The translations under genes and the position numbers were made by a program. Of a stretch of DNA of 24,611 nucleotides, positions 1 through 8,606 are shown piece by piece. The notes beneath the pieces were generated by a model. That model searched no databases. It was not told the origin of the DNA and worked only from the letters and a program-made list of their open reading frames with translations. The stretch comes from Chara braunii (Eukaryota > Streptophyta > Charophyceae > Charales > Characeae), in assembly GCA_003427395.1 (NCBI GenBank), contig BFEA01000100.1:2594893-2619503 (forward strand), written 5' to 3'. The first letter of the stretch is position 1, and the number at the start of each line of letters is the position of its first letter.

Positions 1-74
<74 letters not shown>
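1..74. repeat. (GA)n microsatellite
   Basis: An uninterrupted GA dinucleotide run opens the window and ends in GAGGGAAAG. The window also ends in (GA)n, so both edges lie in simple repeat. Confidence 0.98.
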
Positions 75-76
<2 letters not shown>

Positions 77-1135
77 AAGCTATTTAGTTTGATGTGCGCT
101 CACCGTTGGGCACAATGGTTCAAGACTTTGAATAATGGGTTGATTGCGCAACTGGGTTTCGGTTGCGATGTGTGATATAATGATATTGCAATGTGTACAT
201 GATGCGAACTGTTTTTCATACGCTTCATTTGTATTGCTGTTTTAATGCTTGTTTCACGCGGCATCCTCATGTCGTCTTGGGCAGTCTCATGACTGCGTGT
301 AACCGTGTATGTACATGCGATTTTGCGATGCCATTCAAGTATTTGCTTTTGTCTTCTTTATCCACCGACTTGTTTTCCAATCATTTTTGTTTGTTTAACA
401 CGAATGCACTGACGAAGCCGATGAAGAAATCCAAAGAACCTCGAATGGCATTCACGGAGAACATCGAAATCAGCAGACGACAGATTGACCCTTCGCATGC
501 AAAAGGATACACAGTGTTGAACTCAAACCGAAAAAAATCTCACGAAAGAAATGCATATTTAAAAAGATCTGAAATATACGAAAGCTTCGACTACCACTCG
601 TAAGACGAGACAAGTCCTCTCTGCAGGAAGCAAAAACGACAATAAAAGACGACGTCCACACACAGGACCTCTATCCCCGACGTCGTCACCAATGCCACTC
701 ACCGACATCCCAACCTGCCGCTTGACCTGTCCACCGCCCCTCCGTCGATGTACGCACGTCGACACCTACCCTGGAAAGAAGACACTACCCAAATACCGAG
801 CTCGCCACAGTGGACGGACTGCAACACTCATTGACACGACGAACAACCACCCTGATGATCGAGGATCGCCAAAAACAGTGCATCTTCCATGCACCGTGGG
901 GAACTGCGAAAGAAGACACCGTACGTACACGATCCAAACCGCCTGCACGAAGATGATAGAAGTCAACAGACCATCACCGTGTTTAAGTAATCGATGGTGG
1001 CACGATGGATAAGAGAAGCCTGCAGTTCGCACACACGAAGTAGCAGGAAAAGGCCGATGACGATGGCGATGTTGTGGATCACGAGTGTTTCATTCGCTTC
1101 GCCAAAGCGTGTCGGAGCGCGAGCGCCTCGTCTAT
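75..1135. other. No recognisable gene
   Basis: Open frames here (for example 193-603 plus) have no family motifs, and none is preferred on either strand. The stretch from about 600 to 960 is rich in ACGAC/CGTC and CCACC words. A weak local inverted pair, CCATCACC and GGTGGCACGATGG, lies near 970-1006. I could not find a terminal repeat for the neighbouring Harbinger-type transposase in this stretch. Confidence 0.5.
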
Positions 1136-2422
1136 TTAAGTGGCATTGCTCACTGGCTGGGGGGGAAGTTGAATTCCCAGATCCATATGTCGCCGCACAC
1201 CATTGAGGTCCACTTCCCATAGCAGATTCTCGTCAAACTCTATCCCTGCATCGAGAAGAATGTTGTGCAGAATGCAGACCGCGGTAAACTGTTGCGGCAG
1301 AGTGTCTAGGTTTGTCTTGTGAGTTCGCAGGAACAGCCTCCACATGCCCTTCAACCTGCCAAACGCTCTCTCCACAGCCCCTCTGGCGACCTTCTGCTTC
1401 GTGTCGAATCGTTCCTCATTGGGATGTTGATTTGTTCCTCCATACGAGACCACCACCCATTTCGATGGAGGGTACTCGTTGTCGCCCAGGATGTAACCAT
1501 TGGTTCTCACCCCGCTTGGCAGCGTCACAGGTGGCCCACGGAACAACGTCCCGTCCGGGCCCCTGGACAGGCTCGACAGCTGGATGATCCTGATGTCGTG
1601 GCAGCTCCCCGGATACCCAACGAAAACGTCCAGAACGTGCAGATCGAGGTCGACCACCACCTGCGCGACCACGGAGAAACGGTGTTTGTGGTCGAAGTAG
1701 TTCTCGCTGGCCGCGTTCGCCGGTTTGTCGACATAGATGTGTGTGCAATCGACCGCTCTGTGGCAGTTCGGGAAACCCTTGTCCAGGAATGCCCGCAGCG
1801 TGACATGTTTCCGCACACCAGTCGGCCACGATATCTTGTCCGTGTACACCCGAAGCAACGCGGATGTCACATCGCGCACCGCGATTATTCCTGAGGCTCT
1901 CCCCACGCCGAACGATGATGTGTTGCTGTCATATGTCTCTCCTGTCGCCCACCGGTACAGCGAGTACGCGACGATCTGCTCCGGCTGCAGCGGTTCCCTT
2001 TAAAAGGTAACCTGTCTTTGGAGATGTGGAGCGCAGGTTTCGCTGATCTCCATGAAAACTCGCCTAGGCATGTGAAGCTTCGCTCGGAAGTAGTCCTCAC
2101 TCGCATCGTCGCAGACCCGCAAGTCCTCCCAAGTGCCCCCTTTTATGCACTTCATCCACCATCAAGGCAACGCCCAGGGAACGACACCACACTCGATTGC
2201 GGCGTAGAGCTGGAAGACGGCCTCCGAAGTGCTGATGCAATCCGGGGCATCCACCACCCTCTGCACGAGCAGCCTCTGCCGACGCGCGAAAAGCCTGGCC
2301 TTCGTCGTCCCTGCTGCTCTCTCAATCTGGCTGCGGATCACGACGGCAAGCGCGGCAGCTGCAACCGTTGTCTTCTCCGTCGGCGACAACACTGCACGAC
2401 AGCCATCGCCGCCACCCTCCAT
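1136..2422 (-). pseudogene. PIF/Harbinger transposase (DDE_Tnp_4), broken by two stops
   Basis: Cut-and-paste DDE transposase of the PIF/Harbinger (ALP1-like) family. From the ATG at 2420-2422 the frame runs 428 codons, close to the usual 400 or so. The N-terminal half has the family's hydrophobic helix pattern followed by LYRWATGETY and SSFGVGRAS (helix-turn-helix-like region). The DDE fold follows. The first Asp is in AVDCTHIYV (about residue 225), CHDIR lies in the next strand, the second Asp is in GDNEYPP (about 314), and the Glu is in VERAFGRLKGMWR (about 351). VCILHNIL closes the domain. Two in-frame stops break it: TGA at 2162-2164 (codon 87, before WWMKC) and TAA at 2000-2002 (codon 141, between VTF and REPLQ). 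Sequence on both sides of each stop fits the family, so these look like point mutations rather than introns. The partner Myb-like ORF of autonomous Harbingers was not found. A domesticated ALP1-like gene is less likely because of the stops. Confidence 0.88.
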
Positions 2423-2960
2423 CGCTTCCTTCCAACATGGACACGAAGCCCGCCGCCACACAATCGCCTCCAATGACACCGACTCCGAAACAAGACACGC
2501 CTGCAATTCGCATGCTGCAACCCCTCCCGCGGGATGTGCCCACGGATGTGTTCCGTCGTCGCCGATGTCGTGGCCACAGAAACGCGAACGCACGTGCCCA
2601 CTGTATACCGACTGTGTAGGTCGTCAGTTTCGCGCGTAGACAGCAATGACGACCGTCATCACGCCACACCCTTCAAGTACGGGAAGCGATGGAATCATGG
2701 AAACAAACGACGACCACCAAACCCTGCGCGACGTGCCCTGACCTGCCCACCAACGCCCCGCTCCGCCGCGTCGGCATCTTCATGCACGCGTGGGAATTCG
2801 AATTTTGAATTTGGAAACCGTCGTTTCCCGCGTTCGGGACGTCCACTTCCACGGCCCGTGAAGCAAGGCCACCATACACCTCCTGGACCATGGACCCTCA
2901 TCACTGACATCCAGCACCAGAGGACGGACAAACCCTCCCGCGGCCGCCTGTAATATTATG
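2423..2960. other. No recognisable gene
   Basis: GC-rich sequence upstream of the transposase start. It holds overlapping frames on both strands with no recognisable motif, and a short AT-rich island (TTCGAATTTTGAATTTGG, about 2798-2815). It may be the 5' flank of the Harbinger element, but no terminal repeat was identified. Confidence 0.4.
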
Positions 2961-3105
2961 AAGCTGGCCGGGGAACCGCGCCGAGGATTCATCCTCGGAG
3001 CGCTTCTCCGAGGATAGGTGGAACGACGACTCCAAAAACTTCAAAAATTTTCGAGGATTCATCCTCAGAGCCCGAGGACGCGCTGAGGAGTGTCTAACGA
3101 GGCCC
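2961..3105. repeat. GC-rich foldback sequence, possible MITE remnant
   Basis: Contains two hairpin-forming words built on GAGGATTCATCCTC (about 2979-2997 and 3052-3071). The right edge, CGAGGCCC followed by TTG at 3098-3108, resembles the right end of the GGGCCTCGCC MITE family seen elsewhere in the window. A matching left end could not be placed, so membership is tentative. Confidence 0.45.
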
Positions 3106-3123
3106 TTGATCTCTTTTCTGTAA

Positions 3124-3499
3124 GAGGCTCGCCACACAGGCTGTAGAAAACCCGGTTTTCGACAATTTTGCATCCCCCCACAGACTTTCGAAGCATTGCG
3201 GCTCTAAATCTTTTTGACAGGTGTCAAAATGGTACGCTCGACAGCCACCCTCCCCCTTTCGTTTTCTCCCCCCTGCAGCAGACGGAAATTCGTCGACAGT
3301 GCCCCACCGGCCTTTCGAGAATTGCGTTCAAATTTGCGTTGTCAGGGACTTTTCCGTGATGGCCATGACAAAAAAACCTGATCGACCCCTCGACAGCCTG
3401 AATGGTGAAGGGGGGTAAACTATGGACCACCTACTTTCAAATTTTTTTCTGACACCTGTGGAAACTCTTTGAGTTTCAACAGCCTGTGTGGAGAGCCTC
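3124..3499. mobile_element. Tourist-like MITE (GRGSCTCGCCACAC family), first of a tandem pair
   Basis: A 376-bp non-coding element. The left terminus GAGGCTCGCCACACAGGCTG matches the reverse complement of the right terminus (3474-3499) at about 24 of 26 positions. The left flank is TAA (3121-3123) and the right flank is CAA (3500-3502). A 3-bp TNA duplication with a G-rich start is the hallmark of PIF/Harbinger-derived (Tourist) MITEs. The interior has further inverted words (GACAGGTGTCA against TGACACCTGT). No coding capacity. Confidence 0.8.
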
Positions 3500-3502
3500 C
3501 AA

Positions 3503-3910
3503 AGGCCTTGCCACACCAATGTCGAAACATCACGAAATTCGACATATGTTAGGAAATTCTCGACATTCCCTCTTTCGACAGAAAACCCCTCTTCGCCACA
3601 CAACATGTCCAAGTGAAGAACTCACAAGTCCTGTGCACAAAAGGGACAAACTGAGGTGAAGATATGACAAGCGTTGGTGCGTTCTCTTTTTTGACATTCG
3701 GGCAAGAATTCAACATCCCATCCGAGGAGTGTTGAAAATGTGCAAGTTGCAGGCCTGAAGTGGAAAAGAGCCCTTCTCGAGAGGAGGTGTAGAAACCCTT
3801 TCCCTGACACCTCCTGATTTTTTTTTGCATCTCGGATTTCGACATGCTGTGTGGCGATGAGAAAATGTAGAAAACTGCATGCAGTTCTCGACATTGGTGT
3901 GGCGAGGCCC
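3503..3910. mobile_element. Tourist-like MITE, second of a tandem pair
   Basis: A 408-bp non-coding element. The left end AGGCCTTGCCACACCAATGT pairs with a right end whose reverse complement begins GGGCCTCGCCACACCAATGT. Flanks are CAA (3500-3502) and TAA (3911-3913). It touches the preceding element except for the 3-bp spacer. Its inner sequence (CCAATGTCGA) differs from the first element's (CAGGCTGTAG), so these are two subfamilies, not a duplication. Confidence 0.82.
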
Positions 3911-3913
3911 TAA

Positions 3914-4498
3914 GATCTTGAAGGGAAGCTGGGTAAGACTTCCAGACATTTAGTCTAGTCGGATTTTTTCAATGGTTCCTCGTTATTTCCCTTCCTCTAT
4001 TTCTATTTCCAGAATTTTTATTATTATTATTTTTTTTTTTCCAAAAAAAAAATAGGGGGATAGCGATAGCAGTAACGCTTCATGCGCTAATTCTCGGCGG
4101 CGCTAACGCACCGCTCGGGTTAGCTGTCGTCGTCATGATACAGTGATTTTCTCGACAACTTCCAGGTAGTTGGAACGCCCCCCGCCCGTCAAAGCTTGGC
4201 TATGACGGTCAAGAGAGTTACAGTGCAACCCTTATCTGGGAAGCAACCGTTGGGGTGGAAGTTTTCTCCCAAGGGGGCTCGGAGTTATACTCCGCTATCC
4301 CTGCCCACATTGCGTTATTAGCAAAATGACCTCTTAAGGCGGTTTTAGCAGAGCAGAAACATGCTTGGATCTGGCTAGCCTAATACATTTTAGGTGAAGA
4401 ATAAAATTTGAGCAGCCCAATGGATGTATGACGCTGTATGTTTATAGAGTCATTTAGCAGTAAGAGGCCTCGGTCTCGTTTTTGGAAGCACATTTTGT
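3914..4498. other. No gene seen; AT-rich then unique-looking sequence
   Basis: Includes a TTATTATTATT(T)n CC(A)n tract at about 4018-4052, then mixed-composition sequence. No open frame with family motifs, no RNA gene and no terminal repeat was recognised. Confidence 0.45.
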
Positions 4499-5042
4499 AT
4501 GCTTGGTCAAAAATCTTACCTGCTAACTTTATCCCCCCTAAGTCCTCTGATGAAATCCTCCTGTAGCCTATTTTTTAGAATCCCTATCTTCAAGATTTGG
4601 ATGGTCTTTTTTTTTCATCCCAGGATGTACCAGGTAATTTTGGAAAGGCTTGTATGGCAAGTTGGGGATTGGAGGAAACACAATAAAATTTTTCGGAATC
4701 GGGCCACGAGTGCTGAATCCATCTGGGTGGGAAGACAGGCTACGAAAATTACTATACCCAGTAATCGCGCGGTTTGTGCGATGAATGATGACGTACTAAA
4801 AACAGTAGTCGAGAGGCAAAATGAACAGAGCGAGATTTTAAGGAAAAGGAGAATACCAGATCCCTTGAAGCATCTGATCTCAAGGACGAAGCTTATACCT
4901 TTGAAACAACGAGTTGAAGCCGGTCCTTGGGCCAACCTCTGCAGGTAGTGACAAGTCTTCCAATACCGCCGCGATGTTCACCAGCGAGACGTCTTCCAGG
5001 GGCGGCCTGCCAATGGCACCCGAGTTACCGTGGTAGAGTCGC
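4499..5042 (+). other. Possible decayed coding remnant upstream of LINE-A
   Basis: A 149-codon plus-strand frame (4499-4948) ends with a charged, helix-prone stretch (DDVLKTVVERQNEQSEIL, RIPDPLKHLISRTKLIP). A second frame carries on with protein-like composition (GPTSAGSDKSSNTAAMF and on to PELPW, stop near 5034), suggesting one shifted frame. I recognise no family. It may be the 5' region of LINE-A or an unrelated remnant. Confidence 0.3.
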
Positions 5043-5068
5043 AATCCGTATAGTGTTGTCTCATCATT

Positions 5069-6009
5069 ATGTCTGAAACATCCGAATCCCCTTTTCATCC
5101 GACCTCCGACTGTAGCAAACCATACCGCCCTCTCTCACACTCCCACCTGTTTCAATCCCTTCTCTGTCTCTTTCATTCTCTCACACCAGTGGTCCCTAAA
5201 CCCGCCTGTGCCTGTCATTTTCTCAACGCCTCTGATTGTTCCCTTACTCCGTAACCCAATTCAGCCCACCCTAGCAAGACTAATACCAACCCCATCCCTT
5301 CGGTTATACCACCGAGTTAGGTCGCTCCCGGCAACATCCACTCCCCGTCCCCACAAGGGTTGCATTCCGATTCTACCATCCACGCCCAACCCAATTCCCG
5401 CCAGTCGTCTCGGCACTCACCAACCCCCACAACGTCACCTTGTTGCGCCACCTTGCCTTCCCAGACCAACGCCCATTACCAACCTGCTCCCGCATGCACC
5501 AACATTGCACCTCTTCCATCTCCTGGAACTTCCCCTCACATTACCTCTCTCTCATGTCTGCACGGCAACTCTGATAAGTTTACCCTGACAACCCTCCCGC
5601 CCTCGGATTTCCTTCTTGTTCACCCCACTCATCACACTGCTTTCCTCTTCAGGACAGAGCCCTCTCAACTCAGACAATATTCCCGCCCTGGATGCTCGCT
5701 CCCCTCATCCCCCCCCCTCGGCCACCCTTTATCATCCTCTCCCAGATCTGACCCCCCTACTCCAACTACTACGCTTTGTCTGTATCCCTACGATAATCTC
5801 GACAACCCCTCCCAGTCGCTCCCCCCGTGCTGTCCCTTTCCCAGATTCTTTTTTTTTTTCCCCTCTTCTTCGGTAGTGCCGCTGGTATCGTGCCCACCTT
5901 TAGCCCTCTTAACTGTCTATACTTACCCTCTCCTCTAACCCAGACAAGAGACCCACGTTAGTACCTCTCCCGTAATTAATTTTTTGGGTCTGAACACCGA
6001 TCAACCTCA
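5069..6009 (+). other. Pyrimidine-rich, G-poor tract; probable LINE-A leader
   Basis: About 0.9 kb in which the plus strand is strongly enriched in C and T and poor in G. One frame is nearly open from 5069 to 5938, with stops at 5252-5254 and near 5318. It starts MSETSESPFHPTSD and is rich in Pro, Ser, Thr, Leu and His. Low G content alone makes long frames likely, so translation is unproven. Its place directly before ORF1 of LINE-A suggests a 5' UTR or a disordered ORF1 N-terminus. Confidence 0.4.
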
Positions 6010-6786
6010 ATGGAAGACTATTCTTCCCAGGGCCACAGTGCCCCACAAACGGAAGATGAACTGAGCCACCTTGCCAGTATGGTGGGGAACTGGTACCTCA
6101 ATCAAACGTTCCTGGACGTTTCTGACTATGTCGAAGCCACAATAAACGAAGAAGACAGTTGCATCGAGATCCGCTCGAAGGACAACATCCGAAAGGTGGA
6201 AAAGGAATTTCTGAAACAACACGCGGTAGCTTTCCTCTTTCAAGGGGAAGCAAAAGATTTAAAGAACGATAAAAAAATGATTTGATTCGTTCGATCAAAG
6301 ATGCCCTTCTGCCAGAGGATAAGCTCTTAACGCAGAGGTCTCACCCACTTCGAGAGTAAGATGCAACTCACGTACATTCCCAAGCTCCCTCTAATATCCG
6401 AATGGATGTTACAGAAGGGCATGAAACGTTTTCTGGAAAGGGGAAGACCTACAAGATCCTCTTCAGAGCATGAATGCCCAAAGCAGACTGGTTGGCGCAT
6501 AGGGAGGAAGAAAAGAAGAAGGTGTATTGGATAATGGCCATGCGATTCCCTATAGACGCCTCGATGTATATCAAGACAGGCATCGAGCTCGTCATGAGGA
6601 AAATCATCAAAGACTATGACATTATTAACGATCCGGTGGATCCCAAACTGGGCAACGTGAAATTCGGGCTACATCCCAGTGCCGAATAGAAGTTCATTCG
6701 GTCGCTCAAGGTCCTGACCGGTAAAGATTTCCTTACGGGTGACCTGGTTAATAGTAACACTCCTTGGTGCAACGATTGCAAACGAT
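6010..6786 (+). pseudogene. LINE-A ORF1, 5' part (DUF4283-like), broken
   Basis: N-terminal part of a plant-LINE ORF1, a nucleic-acid-binding Gag-like protein that coats the LINE RNA. It starts MEDYSSQGHSAPQTEDELSH. The order of motifs follows the DUF4283 pattern: an N-terminal strand-rich part ending in AVAFLFQGEAKD (like FLF-F), then YKILFRA, stop, MPKADWLAHRE, then KKVYWIMAMRFPIDASMYI (like the W-v-lp-LP stretch), and IELVMRKIIKDYD. The frame changes after 6278 and again around 6360-6460, and stops sit near 6355, 6470 and at 6687-6689. It ends with WCNDCKR, the first half of a CCHC zinc knuckle cut by the MITE insertion. The assignment rests on motif order, not on a profile search. Confidence 0.7.
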
Positions 6787-7309
6787 CAACAGAAAAATTT
6801 CCTATAATAAATAATCATTCTATAATAAAATTATATTCTAAATTTTAAATTTTCATTCCATCTTAAAAAATGTCATTCCAATTTTAAAATTTTCCGTCTT
6901 ACTTCAAAACGTTTCTTTCAAGAATCAAGTATCCCTTTTTATTTGAACTGCATGCTAGAGATTGAATGAAAGTTTGAATGAGTTCATGAAATATTTAAAT
7001 TGGACTGTCATTCTAAGTAAGGATTTTCAGTCATAGATGGGTTAATTCAATCTAAATTAGAAGATATTTGTTGTGGTAGAATGACAATTTAATTAAAACA
7101 TTTCATAAACTCGTCCAGACTTTCATTCCATCTTAAACAAATAGATGTAGTTGGAAGGGAAAACTCTTATTTAGACGGGAACTTATTAAATAAAACTGAA
7201 AATCTTATAATTTGACGAACATTGGAATGATAATTTACAAATATGAAGGATTTTTTTTTTATGGCATGTTTTCTAAACTTTTCTTTCTCATGGGAATTTT
7301 TATATTTAT
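6787..7309. mobile_element. AT-rich TA-type MITE, copy 1 (inside LINE-A ORF1)
   Basis: About 0.52 kb, very AT-rich and non-coding. It matches copy 2 (22387-22907) along its whole length with scattered mismatches. It starts CAACAGAAAAATTTCC and carries internal CATTCCATCTT words in both orientations. The left end is intact. The right end (GGGAATTTTTATATTTATA) has lost the TTTGTTG terminus that copy 2 still has, so the end is placed by alignment. The flank is AT on the left and ATAT on the right, consistent with a decayed TA duplication. Confidence 0.82.
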
Positions 7310-8606
7310 ATATTCACCTGGAGGGTGACTGTCTCTGCACAGATAACAGTAACGAGGCAGGTCCATCTTATGGAAACGATGGAAATGGGGAAGCCCCATT
7401 CCCCAATAACACCCCCATGGAGCATACTGGAAAGAACACACAAGCTTTCCCGGCTCCCACGTCCGAACAATCCCTTCCTGCACATCAAGCACAACAAGCC
7501 CCCCCAAGTGCTAGCTCTAAGCAGCTCTGGGATAAACACTCCATAGGAAGATCCGTGCGCTGGTTAAACCCTCAGTTGCTGTTCCCTACAACAGACCCCA
7601 AGCGCCCAGAAGTAGGAAAAATGCAGCACAACAGCGTAAACAGAAAGAGTATACTCCCTCAAAGCTGGGTCCCAACACACAGCCAGACACCTCAAACGAC
7701 GACCCTTCTTCGCTCGATAAGAAAAATGTTGGGCAGACTGAGGTCGATCCGTTGCAGTCACAGGGAGGCGGTTCTCAACCCCCTCCAGCAGCCCCTTATC
7801 ATGGAGAGCCTCGTCCACTGGATCTCAACGTCTCAGCTCCTGGTCAGGGTAATCCTCATGATTATCACCCACCCAACCAGGGGCGAAACGAAAGACCAAC
7901 CTCGTCCACAACCCCGACTGTCATCGGGGATGACATGGACCTGGATAAGTTCCTCAGGACTGGATCACCGCAAAGGACCAGGCCAGAGGAACTCGACGAG
8001 AGCAGATGTCAGATCCCAGGCGCCTGCATCGCAATCCCCCTGCTCTTCAAGTCCACCAGTCAGGGCCCATATGTCCTGCTGCTGATTGATGACAAGGGTA
8101 AGTGCACAATTCCATATTCCCTGCTGCAAACCTCCCCAGATCCGCTACAACTGTACAATCTGGGTAGGAAAATTGTTCACAATGCTTGTGCAGTCCGACC
8201 GATTCCTCACCACCCTCTCATCTCCTTTAACAAAATTGGATCCTCACGCAGAATTCACGTGGTTCACGTGCTCTGCCTGGACACGGTGTCCCTGCCTTGG
8301 GGACCAGTCCCTCCGGCTGGGTCCAATTTCTATTGGGCCCCAATCAGCCTGTTCAAGGAATCCAACGACAAGGAGAAATGGATTCCGGAACTCGGCGACG
8401 GGATCAGAGGAGACATCATTACAGAAATCAGCAACTGTCTGCACAACGAGAAAAAGTTGTTTAGCCGCAATTTCTCAGAATCCTTGAAGGCCTCCTGGGA
8501 CCCCTCCCTGCTGAGGCCAGACACTCAACAGGCAGGAGCATTGTTTGCCCAAGGTGCCATCCAAAATCCGGCCCCATCCGCCGGTACGGATGGGCTCCAG
8601 GGTTAA
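7310..8606 (+). pseudogene. LINE-A ORF1, 3' part: knuckle end, linker, unrecognised C-terminal domain
   Basis: Just after the MITE the frame reads HLEGDC, completing the zinc knuckle begun before it. A low-complexity polar linker (NEAGPSYGNDGNGEAPFPNN and on) follows. The frame then shifts near 7543 into KIRALVKPSVAVPYNRP and stays open to the stop at 8604-8606. The last 170 residues or so look globular. They run CIAIPLLFKS, GPYVLLLIDDKGKCTIPYSLL, DPLQLYNLGRKIVHNACAV, RRIHVVHVLCLDTVSLPWGP, FYWAPISLF. I do not recognise this from other LINE ORF1 proteins. The order of strands and helix, and the W-P-[IL] near the end, faintly recall a Nudix-type fold without its catalytic box; that is speculation. 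ORF1 overlaps the ORF2 ATG by 17 nt. Confidence 0.7.

Noticed and set aside
193-603. 136-codon plus-strand frame
   Set aside because: No motif, composition ordinary for non-coding sequence, and no supporting signal.
5360-5938. 192-codon Pro/Ser/Leu-rich plus-strand frame
   Set aside because: Explained by low G content of the tract, which removes stop codons; kept only as part of the pyrimidine-rich region.
7240-7310. ATGGCATGTTTTC near 7260 as the target duplication of LINE-A (tail side ATGGCGTGTTTCAG)
   Set aside because: The same position in MITE copy 2 has related sequence, so it belongs to the MITE; the match is also imperfect.
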